Source: Mycobacterium bourgelatii (GTDB taxonomy: Bacteria > Actinomycetota > Actinomycetes > Mycobacteriales > Mycobacteriaceae). From it: DNA of 64,000 nucleotides. A program made the translations under genes and the position numbers. The stretch is from positions 4,030,001 through 4,094,000 of the forward strand of contig NZ_BLKZ01000001.1 of assembly GCF_010723575.1 (NCBI RefSeq), given 5' to 3'. This document shows positions 51,607 through 60,900 of the stretch, one piece after another. Position 1 is the first letter of the stretch; each line of letters begins with the position of its first letter. The notes below the pieces were generated by a model. The model was not told the DNA's origin and did no database searches. It saw only the letters and a program-made list of their open reading frames with translations.

Positions 51607-54231
51607 CTACCTGGTCTGCTGCTCGCGGCGAGGCAGCAGGGCGGCGAGTTCTTCGCGGGTGGCGGTTCCGGTTTTTGCCATCGCCCGATAGATGTGGCTT
51701 TCGACCGTGCGTATGGACAGGCACAACCGCTCGGCAACGGCCCGGTTGGACAAACCCGCGCCGATCAGCATCACGATCTCTCGTTCGCGGTCGGTAAACG
51801 GCACGGGTTCGGTCGCCTGCCGCAGCGCCGGAGTCTCGATGCCACCACATTGCGCGGCCAACGCCTCGGCGCGCGCCGCGCATCCCAACGCCGACCCCCG
51901 CAGGCCTTTGGCGCGGTACGCGAGCGCGGCTTGGGCGGCGGCGTCTGCGGCCGCGACAAGGTCACCCGCCCGCTCGAAATCCCCTGATACCGCAACCAAT
52001 TGTGCGCCATCGCCATCGTTCAAGGCGGCCGAGAACCGTGCCGCGAGGCCCACGCGGGGGCCTTCGACCGTCGCTTCCAGTTCTTGTAGCCGGGGCAAGC
52101 CCGAACGATCGCCGAACTGAGCGGCCGTCTGTAAACAGACCACTTCCTCCGCGAATCGTCCTTTCACGGACGCCCGTTCGGCCGCCGCCAGCAACAGGGC
52201 GATCGCTTCACTGACGGCACCCTGGCCGGCCGCAACCCACGCCCGGGCCTGGCTGCGCTCGAAGTCCAGCGCCCGGAACGGGCGTCGCTGCCGGTCGAGC
52301 GCGGCAAGCACCGCCGCCGCCTCCCCAGTTGACCCGGCCATCGCGAGTGCGGTCGCATGCGAGACGCGGTAGCGGTATCCCCAGCCCAACGAATGCGTAG
52401 CGAACAGTCCTAGGGTCGCCTGCTCGAGCGACGAACACGCGGAACGCAGGTCACCACCACCGAGGGCGGCCACTCGGCCCGCCACCGCGACACCAAGCAG
52501 TTGCGCCTCCCCAGGAAGGTCGGCAGCCTGCCGGCGCACCCGCTCGGCCACGTCGCGTGCGTCCGCAATGCGGCCGGCCAGCAGCAGCGCGTTGATGTGC
52601 GCGTCTGCGATGTTGAACCTCATGTGCGGGGCGTCGAAAGATCGCGCCACGGACGCGTACCCCGACTCAGCGAATTTCACGGCCTGGCTGGTACGTCCGG
52701 CATCGGCGGATACGGCGGCCAGTACCCAGGCGATTTCAGCCCCGACGACGGCGGGCAGATCCTCCAACACGAGGCCCTTCGACGCCTGCATCGCCGCGCC
52801 CGGCTCATCGGTCGCAAACCAGTACACGGTGAGGAAGGCATCGATGTAACTGCGACCGAGCGGGGACGACGTCACCGGCGCGCCGTCGATGATTTCCTTC
52901 GCGCGGGCAGGGTCACCCAGTGCCCACATCATGTTGCTGGCCCGCAGGAACGCCAGCCTGGCGCGCTGCTCGTCGGTCAACAGCGCGGCGCTCGTCTCGG
53001 CCAGCACGGCTTCGGCTTCTTCACCGCGGCCGGCCCACGAAAGCGCATGAGCGCGAACGAAGTTCGGCTCCGGACCCGCTCCTGCCCGAGCTGCCGCCTC
53101 GGCAAGGCGGTCGGCGAGCGGCAGATCCGCCAGCCAGACGGCGCCGTGGGCGGCCCGCACAAGTAGGTCGGCGTCGGCCGGGAGATCGGAGTCAAGGCTC
53201 AGCGTCGCGCGGCGCACGACGACCTGGATGTCGTCGCGGTCGTCGGCACCCGCGAGTTCGGCGGCGACCAGTCCCCGCAGTCGTCGCAGCCGGGTCGCGG
53301 CCGCGCGCCTGCGGCGCACCTCGCCGTACAACGGATGCGCCAGCCGCACGTGAATGCCGCCGACCGCGGGTTCCAGCACGATCAGGGCGCGGGTATCGGC
53401 CTCTTCGATCGCCGCTGGATCGGCAATGCGTCGAAGGTGCGTCAGCTCGATGGGCTCCCCCACCGCCAACACGTCGATCACATCGCTCACCGCCGGGGGC
53501 AACGCACCGATGCGGGATTCGATCAGCTCGACCAGTCCGGGCGGCATGACGGGAACACCGAGCCATCGCCAGTACCCGTGCTGAAGGATGATCCGCCCGT
53601 CCGCCACCTCTTGCTCGACAATGTTGCGCAGATACAGGAGGTTGCCGCGGGTTAGCTCCCACAGCCGCTGGGCGGCGGACGGGTCCACGGGTCCGTCCAA
53701 AGCGGCCGCCAGCAGCGCATTGGTTTCGTCGAGCGACAACGGTTGCAGGTCGAGCCGCTCGAATTGACCAAATGTCCATATCTCGCGCACGGCGTCGGGG
53801 ACCGCATCGTCATCGCGAACAGTCAGCACAACTTTGGCTGCGCCGCGCTGCACCAGCTGGTGCAAAACGAAGATGGACAGCTCATCGAGCAGGTGGACGT
53901 CGTCAACGCCCAACACCACGGCGGCGCCCGACGGAGTAGCGGTGAGCGACTCCATGACTCCGCGCAACAGCTGCAGCGTCTCGGTGACACCAGGCGGCGC
54001 CCACGCGGTGAAGGCGCCCAGCGGGATTGCCCGCGACGCTGAAGTGGCTACCGCCCAACGGCTTTCAAATCCCTGCGCCTCGGCGGCCGTCAATGCTTCA
54101 CGGGCGATCCGGCTCTTGCCGACGCCAGCCGCGCCATAGACTACGACCCCGGAAGCATCCGAAGCGGCGATCGCGGCCTCGATGGCTCGCATCTCCCTCG
54201 ATCGACCGACCAGCGGCCATGACAAGCGCAC
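51607..54231 (-). CDS. LuxR-family ATPase regulator (LAL type)
   Basis: An 874-residue large ATP-binding LuxR regulator. The N-terminal AAA/STAND ATPase (about 1-250) has Walker A YGAAGVGKSR and a Walker B-like strand VVLGVDDVHLL. The middle is a helical TPR-like region (about 330-780). The C-terminal LuxR helix-turn-helix (about 810-868) reads PFTDREREIVMLIGAGLSNR, then AVAERLCLSIRTVESHIYRA. LAL proteins are activators that integrate a ligand and ATP state. The start is GTG 54231, supported by a TACGCT hexamer 6 nt upstream. The PKS gene lies 284 bp downstream on the same strand and is a plausible target, as LAL regulators often sit beside polyketide genes. Confidence 0.93.
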   Translation of the reverse strand: MRLSWPLVGRSREMRAIEAAIAASDASGVVVYGAAGVGKSRIAREALTAAEAQGFESRWAVATSASRAIPLGAFTAWAPPGVTETLQLLRGVMESLTATPSGAAVVLGVDDVHLLDELSIFVLHQLVQRGAAKVVLTVRDDDAVPDAVREIWTFGQFERLDLQPLSLDETNALLAAALDGPVDPSAAQRLWELTRGNLLYLRNIVEQEVADGRIILQHGYWRWLGVPVMPPGLVELIESRIGALPPAVSDVIDVLAVGEPIELTHLRRIADPAAIEEADTRALIVLEPAVGGIHVRLAHPLYGEVRRRRAAATRLRRLRGLVAAELAGADDRDDIQVVVRRATLSLDSDLPADADLLVRAAHGAVWLADLPLADRLAEAAARAGAGPEPNFVRAHALSWAGRGEEAEAVLAETSAALLTDEQRARLAFLRASNMMWALGDPARAKEIIDGAPVTSSPLGRSYIDAFLTVYWFATDEPGAAMQASKGLVLEDLPAVVGAEIAWVLAAVSADAGRTSQAVKFAESGYASVARSFDAPHMRFNIADAHINALLLAGRIADARDVAERVRRQAADLPGEAQLLGVAVAGRVAALGGGDLRSACSSLEQATLGLFATHSLGWGYRYRVSHATALAMAGSTGEAAAVLAALDRQRRPFRALDFERSQARAWVAAGQGAVSEAIALLLAAAERASVKGRFAEEVVCLQTAAQFGDRSGLPRLQELEATVEGPRVGLAARFSAALNDGDGAQLVAVSGDFERAGDLVAAADAAAQAALAYRAKGLRGSALGCAARAEALAAQCGGIETPALRQATEPVPFTDREREIVMLIGAGLSNRAVAERLCLSIRTVESHIYRAMAKTGTATREELAALLPRREQQTR

Positions 54232-54243
54232 GTCACGAGCGTA
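54232..54243 (-). promoter_or_regulatory. Leaderless promoter -10 (TACGCT) of the LuxR regulator
   Basis: On the minus strand TACGCT (54243-54238) is followed by six bases and the GTG at 54231. No ribosome site is present. The hexamer is identical to those before kinase 1 and the giant BTAD regulator. Confidence 0.55.
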
Positions 54244-54314
54244 ATCCGAGCACCGCGGAATGGGCCTTAACCGGCAACCACTTCAGTGAACGGATGCCAG
54301 CGTCGGTTCACCGG

Positions 54315-54824
54315 CTACCCGCCGAGTGCCAAAATAAGGTTTTGAATGACCGTCGAGAGCAGGATGAACGGAATCGCACCGACGAAAATGGATGCGAAAG
54401 GAATGCCGACGACGAGGGCTTGCAGCGGACCGGGAACTAGCTGAACCCAAGAATCAGGCCAGGCGACGAAACTGATCAGCTGCTGTGTCAACTGGCCCCA
54501 CGTCCAGGTCACACCCGCATCCAGACTCCGCAATAGGTAGACCAGAACGTTCTCAACGCCTAGATAGGCGGCAGCGCCGGCGTTCAGATTCTGAGCAAAT
54601 TGCCCCTGAAATGCCAAAGCCTGCCCGGCCACCGCCTGGTATTCCTGGGCGTGCTCTGCAAACACACTTGCGATGCTCACCGACACCTCATCAGCGGCGG
54701 CGGGTGCCAGCGTCTGGATGACGGGTACCGCCGCTTGATGGGCATCCTCGAGCGTCGCGGCGATGGTTTCCAGGTCCACCGCCGCCGCCGCCAGGGCCTC
54801 TGGCGACACGCTCACGCCCGACAT
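54315..54824 (-). CDS. PE-family protein with hydrophobic C-terminal segment
   Basis: A 169-residue protein starting at ATG 54824 with a GGGGG-type ribosome site; an in-frame extension to 54881 is unlikely. Residues 1-95 are a PE domain (MSGVSVSPEALAAAAVDLET ... FAQNLNAGAAAYLGVENVLV), with YLGVE matching YxxxD/E. The last 70 residues are hydrophobic (WVQLVPGPLQALVVGIPFAS, then IFVGAIPFILLSTVIQNLIL) and could form one or two membrane segments, which is unusual for a short PE protein. It is divergent from the giant regulator gene and could share its control region. No PPE partner is present. Confidence 0.85.
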   Translation of the reverse strand: MSGVSVSPEALAAAAVDLETIAATLEDAHQAAVPVIQTLAPAAADEVSVSIASVFAEHAQEYQAVAGQALAFQGQFAQNLNAGAAAYLGVENVLVYLLRSLDAGVTWTWGQLTQQLISFVAWPDSWVQLVPGPLQALVVGIPFASIFVGAIPFILLSTVIQNLILALGG

Positions 54825-54931
54825 GTCCGCAAGCCCCCTATGTATGCGCAGCTCAGCGTAGCCTGCCGAAACAAAGCGCACTTCAGTTATGACGAGAGCT
54901 TTACTCGATCTTGACCAAGCATTGAATCGTC

Positions 54932-54967
54932 TTACCCACGATCACAGATGTGACTACGCTTTTAGCG
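54932..54967 (+). promoter_or_regulatory. Leaderless promoter of the giant BTAD regulator
   Basis: TTACCC (54932-54937), a 17-bp spacer and TACGCT (54955-54960) are followed by seven bases and GTG 54968. This favours GTG 54968, which begins VELQVLGPLQV as other SARP-type proteins do, over GTG 54950, which would lie upstream of the -10. Confidence 0.6.
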
Positions 54968-57900
54968 GTGGAACTGCAGGTTTTGGGTCCGCTTCAGGTC
55001 CGGCAGGGGGGCGCGCCGGTCCCAATACCGGGCACGAAAGCGCGCGCCATCCTGACGATGCTTGGTCTCCATTGTGGTTCCGTAGTGCCCGCTGCCACGC
55101 TGATCGAGCTGCTCTGGGGCGATGACCCGCCACGCACCGCTGCGAAGGCCCTGCAGACTCACATCTCCTCGCTCCGTCGCACGCTAGGCGACGGCTTTGT
55201 GTTAACCGAGGGAACTGGTTGGAAGCTGGCCGAGACCGAAGTCGACGCCACCCGGTACCAGTCGGCTGCCCGGCTGGGGCGCGACGCTGCGACCGCTGGG
55301 GACACACGACAGGCGGTGGCCCGCTTCGAAGAAGCCTTGACCCTCTGGCGCGGAATCCCCGAACTACCCGACAGCCACCGCGGAGCATCCGAAAAGACGC
55401 GGTGGATCGAGGGTCATGCCGCGCTTGTGGAGGATCGGGCCGATGCCCTGCTGGCAACGGGTCGCGCTGCGGAGCTCATCGGCGAACTCGAAGGCGGTGT
55501 TGCTGATGCGCCGCTGCGCGAGCGCCGTTGGGGCCAACTGATGCTCGCCCTCTACCGCGCCGGCAGGCAAGGGGAAGCCCTTGGCGCGTATAAGCGGGCG
55601 CGGTCATTGCTGGCCGGCGAATTAGGAGTGGATCCGGGGCCGGAGCTGAGGCGGCTTGAGGCCGCGATCGTTGCACAAGATGCTGCTCTGGATGTTGCTG
55701 CGACGCAACAGGTTTCAGCCGTAACACGCGCTGTGACGTTGTTGCTCACCGATATCGAGGGATCGACCGCGGCCTGGGAGGCTGACGCTGCGGCAATGGC
55801 GGTGGCGCTGGCGCGTCACGACGAGCTCACCGAGCAGGTCGTCACCTCTCGAGGCGGCCGCCTGATCAAGACGCGCGGTGAGGGCGATGCGACGTTTTCA
55901 GTCTTTGATCGGCCCTCTGCTGCGGCGGCCGCCGCCATCGAGTTACAGGACGCGATCAGTCGGGAGCCTTGGGAGTTGCGCGAACCGATGCGGATTCGCG
56001 TGGCGCTTCATACCGGCGAGGTCGAGCTTCGTGATGGCGACTACTTTGGCCGCGCGGTCAACCGCGCCGCACGCTTACGGTCACTGGCTGCCGGCGGCCA
56101 GATACTGTGCTCCGGCGCGACCGCCGAACTGGTCATCGATTCGTTGCCTGACGACATCGTGCTCGACGACCTGGGGATGCGACAGCTGCGCAACCTTGCG
56201 CGTCCGGAGCACGTTTTCGAGCTCCGTATGGAAACAGTCGAGGACGCCCCGCAACCGAAGACGAGCGATGCGCCCCTCACTCGGCCCAGCCTCGCGGCGG
56301 TACTCGTCGGTCCCGGGCCGTTCGTAGGGCGGGGCAGCGAGCTCCAAGGACTTCTTTTGGCGTGGCAGACCGCACTCGCCGGCTCGACCAACGCAGCGCT
56401 GATCGCGGGGGAACCCGGCGTCGGAAAGACACGTCTGGCCGGCGAATGGTCCCGACAGGCTTACGACGAGGGCGCCCTGGTGATTTACGGCCGCTGCGAC
56501 GAGGACCTCGGCGCGCCCTACCAGCCGTTCGCGGAAGCCCTGCGTTCCCTGGTGCCCTGCCTCGGGGCTACGCGGCTGCGGGGGGTGCGAGGCGTGGAAG
56601 CATTGCTCCCCCTGGTTCCCCAGCTGACCGATCTTCTGCCGGATTTGGCCCCGCCGCCACGCGCCGACCCCGACACCGAGCGCTACGCGCTTTTCGACGC
56701 CGTGGTTGGGCTGTTGCGGGTCGCCTCGGCCAGCGCGCCCGTCGTCCTGATCCTTGACGACCTGCACTGGGCGGCCAAGCCAACGCTGTTGCTCTTGCGG
56801 CATATCTTGCGTTTTGGCGAGCAGGCCCGCGTGCAGATCATCGGCACGTACCGCAGCACCGACCTCGACCGCTCCCACCCGTTAGCGGCGATGCTCGCCG
56901 ACCTGCACCGGGACGGTACGGCACATCGCATTCAGCTCAGCGGTCTGGCCGAACACGACGTGACCGCGTATGTCGCCGAGGCCGGCTACGACGACGAAGA
57001 ACTGGCGCGGGCACTGGCGTCCGTCACAGGTGGGAACCCGTTCTTCCTCATCGAGGCGCTGCGGCACGTCGATGAAAGCGGCGGTGTGTGGGATCAGAGC
57101 ACTCTGCCGCAGGGGGTTCGGGAAGCGGTAAGCCGCCGACTCTCGCGACTTCCGTCGCAGACGAACAAGGCCCTTGCCGCAGCCGCCGTCGTCGGCAGCC
57201 GGTTCGCCATAGACCTCGTCGAGCAAGTGCTCGACCAAGACCTCGTCGACGCGTTCGACGAGGCGTGCCAGGCCGGCATCGTCATCGAAGAACCCGGCGG
57301 TCGCTTCCGTTTCAACCACGCCATCGTGCGGCAGTCGCTGCTTGCCGAACTCACCTCCGTGCGGCGCATGCGGCTGCACCAATGCATCGCCACGACTCTG
57401 GAAATCCAGCCCGGCGCCGACGATGAGCTGCTGGCTGAGCTCGCCTACCACTACTTCGAATGCGCGTGGGCGGGAAACGCGGCCAAGGCCGTCGAGTACT
57501 GCCGACGAGCCGCAGACCAGGCGATGGCACGACTCGCCTACGAAGGCGCCGCCGACCTGTACGACCACGCCCTGCACGCACTGGACGAGCTCGACGACGA
57601 ACTCCCCGATCGCGCTGACCAGACGGTCGAGCTACTGGTGGCACGCTGCGAGGCGTTGCTGGCCGCAGGCGACGTGGCGTCGGCGGCGGGCGCGGTCTCG
57701 CAACTGCAAGAGGCAACAGTCGGTTCGGCCCGGCTCGCGGCGTGGGCCGCATGCTTCGACGGTCAGTTGTCGATGCTGAGCCATCCCGAGAGTCTGGACG
57801 AGGTCGAAGTTGCGGTAGGCGCGGCGGCCGAGAAGCTGGCCGATTTGGGCGACGCCGCAGGAGAAGCCAAGGCCCACACGGTCCGGGCAGGCTGCCTTGC

Positions 57901-60900
57901 TCGACTCGGACGAATCGGCGACTGCGAAATCGCTTTGGACGATGCACTTACCGCGGCGCGGCGGGCCCGTGAGCACCGCCGGGTGAACGCGGTGCTGGCC
58001 GGCGCACCGCTCGCCGCGCTCTGGGGACCCAACCCGGTTCCCCGCGCGGGAGGACGGTGTCTTGACGTGGTGCGGCTGCTCCGCATCACGACCGACTCGC
58101 CAGCGGTCGAAGCCACGTCGACACGATGTCAGGCCGTGTTAGAGGCCTTCCGCGGCCGCGCCGCGGCGGCACGACGGATGATCGACTCGGCTCGGCGCAC
58201 CGTCACCGAACTCGGCCTGCGCCATGCCCTTCTTGAGGTTGAGCAGTTTGCCGGGATTGTCGAGCTGGTCGCCGACGATGCCGCCGCGGCCGAGCCCCAT
58301 CTCCGCCAGGCCTACAACGGATTTCGACGCATGCGCCTCGACGCCGACACCGCCGAAACCGCCGCGCTGCTGGGTCGTGCCTGCCTCGCGTTAGACCGAG
58401 ACGCCGAGGCCGACGAATTGTGCCGGGAGAGTGAGCGTCTCGCCGGGCATGCACTGAAGGCGTCGATCCCGTGGCGATCGCTTCGGGCGCAGCTGTTTTC
58501 GCGCCGCAACGAGCACGACGAGGCTCGGCGATGGGCTATGGCTGCGGTCGCCCTGGCCGAGGGCACGGACCTGTTGGTTGATCACGGCGACGCCTGCTTG
58601 GCACTGGCAACGGTGTTGGAGGCCGCCGGCGATATCGGTAGGGCGCGAACCGCCGCCGAACGTGCGGTCGGGCTATACGAAGGGAAAGGTGCTGCGGCAC
58701 TTGCCGAAAAGGCACGCCACACTGTCGGTGTCGAACTGCCCTCTGCCGCAACAACGCCCGAGGCGCCGCAAGTCGAGTTGGACAATGCGTGCGTGCGTGC
58801 GCTCGACCAGGCCGTCGCTGCGGTGAATCACGAGGCCTGGGAGGAGTTGGAGCAGCTGTTTGCGTCCAACGTCATCGTCGAGAGTCGTCGGAAAATCGTA
58901 GGCTTTGCGCCCGTCGAGGTTCCGGCGCGCCAGTGGCCCCGGGAGATGAGGCACTATCTGAAGTTGGGGATGGTGCGACACACTCATGCCGTTGTCGCCG
59001 TGCGGAACGAGCGTCTTGCTCTCACCCGACTGAAGGTCGGCACTGCAGACGTGAGTCCCGGGGCGCCGTACGACGAGATGCTCCAGGTAATCGGTCTCAA
59101 CGATGAGGACCAAATCGCGTCGCAGGTGTGGTTCGACCTCGAAGACATTGACGCCGCACTCGCCGAACTCGACGCAGCGCAGGCCCGGTTCCAGGAACCA
59201 CATCCGCGGGCGCCGCTCGAGAACGCCGCATCTCGAGCCGAGGACCGACTTGGCGAGCTCTTTGCCAGTAGACGCTGGGACGAGCTCGGTGAGATGTTTG
59301 CCGACGACCTTCGGGTCGACGACCGTCGGCGGGGGCTCCGCCGAGAAAGCTTCGACCGCGCCGGAGAGGTCGAAAACCTCCGTGAAATCGCGGCCATTGG
59401 CGCGTGGAAGATCACCACGACACCACTCGCACTGCGGGGCGAACGCCTGTGTCTTCGCCACGCGCTTTTCGAGGGGCGTGACGCGGGGCCCGAGGCGTTC
59501 CGCGTCGAGGACCTCTGCATCGTCGAGATCGATGCCGACGAGCGACTAGTGACACGAGTGGCGTTCGACTCGGACGACTTCGACGCCGCCATTGCCGAGC
59601 TCGACGCCCGCTACCTCGCCGGCGAAGCGGCTGCTCACTCGCGGGCATGGTCGGCGATCGCCGAGGCCTACGCCGCGTTGAACCGGCACGAACTGCCGGG
59701 ATCACCAGGCTTTGCCAGCGTCGACCACCGGCGAGGGAGAGCGTTCGAGCCCGGTGATATGCCCGCATACGTCCGTGCCACATGGGATCTCGCGCCACAC
59801 AGCAAGATCTACATCGAGGCGGTGCACCGGCTGAGCGACCTGGGAGCCGCCGTCACCCAAGCGTCGCATGGGACGTCGCTAGAGGGCTTCGACGCCGAAT
59901 GGCGGGAGATCGCGGTCGTGATGGTCGACGGCGAACTGATCACCCGCACCGAACTATTCGACGAGGAGGATATCGACGCCGCGCTCGCGAGGTTCGATGA
60001 GTTGAATCGGCCACCTCGGCTGGAAAACGCCGCAAGTCGAGCCACCGAGCGCCTCGCAGCGTCCTTCCAGGCACGCGATTGGGACGGAATTGCCAAAGTT
60101 CTAGCAGACGATATTTCCGACGAGGATCGTCGTCGGATAGTGAATTCCGCTCTCCTGCAGGGCAAAGATGCCGTGTTCAACAACATACGGGTGAGCGCCG
60201 ATATAGGCGTCATGCGATTCGCACCGACTATCATTGCCACCCGCGGACAGCGACTCGCACTGAGTCGCACCCGGTACTGGGGTCGGGTTCAACAACCCGA
60301 TGCTTTTCTCAACGATGTCCTCCACCTGATTGGGATCGACGCGGATGAGCGGATCGCGGCGCTCATTTCATTCGATCTCGACGACATCGATGCCGCCATC
60401 GAGGAACTGGACGCCCAGTACCTCGCCGGCGAAGCCGCCGCCCACGCACACGCATGGTCGCTGCTCACGCGGGTCCAAAACGCGTACAACCGACACGAAG
60501 TCTCCGCGATGACGACCGACGATTTCGCGAACATTGATCATCGGCAAGGTAGAGCCTTCGTATCCGGCGACTTGATCCCCTTCCTTCGCGCCACGTGGAG
60601 CGTCGCTTCTAACGTCAAGGGTTACCTCGAAAATGTGCACCGGTTGAACAGCTTTGGAGCGGTCATCACAGAGGTAGTGACGGGAACCTCGCAGGACGGC
60701 TTCGAATTCGAGTTGCGCGAGATCGGCCTCTTCGTATTCGAAGGCGACCTGGTCTGCCGGTTTGAGTTGTTCGACGAGGCGGACCTCGACGCCGCACTAG
60801 CAAGATTCGAGCAACTCCAAGCACCGTCGCGACCCCTGGAAAACGCGGCGACCCGCCTGTCCGAGCGCCTGGCGCAATTCCCTTCTCGGGATTGGACCGC

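Noticed and set aside
51427..51987. A 186-codon plus-strand frame near the LuxR gene end
   Set aside because: It is antisense to the LuxR helix-turn-helix region, which is conserved, and has Arg/Gly-rich composition without motifs.
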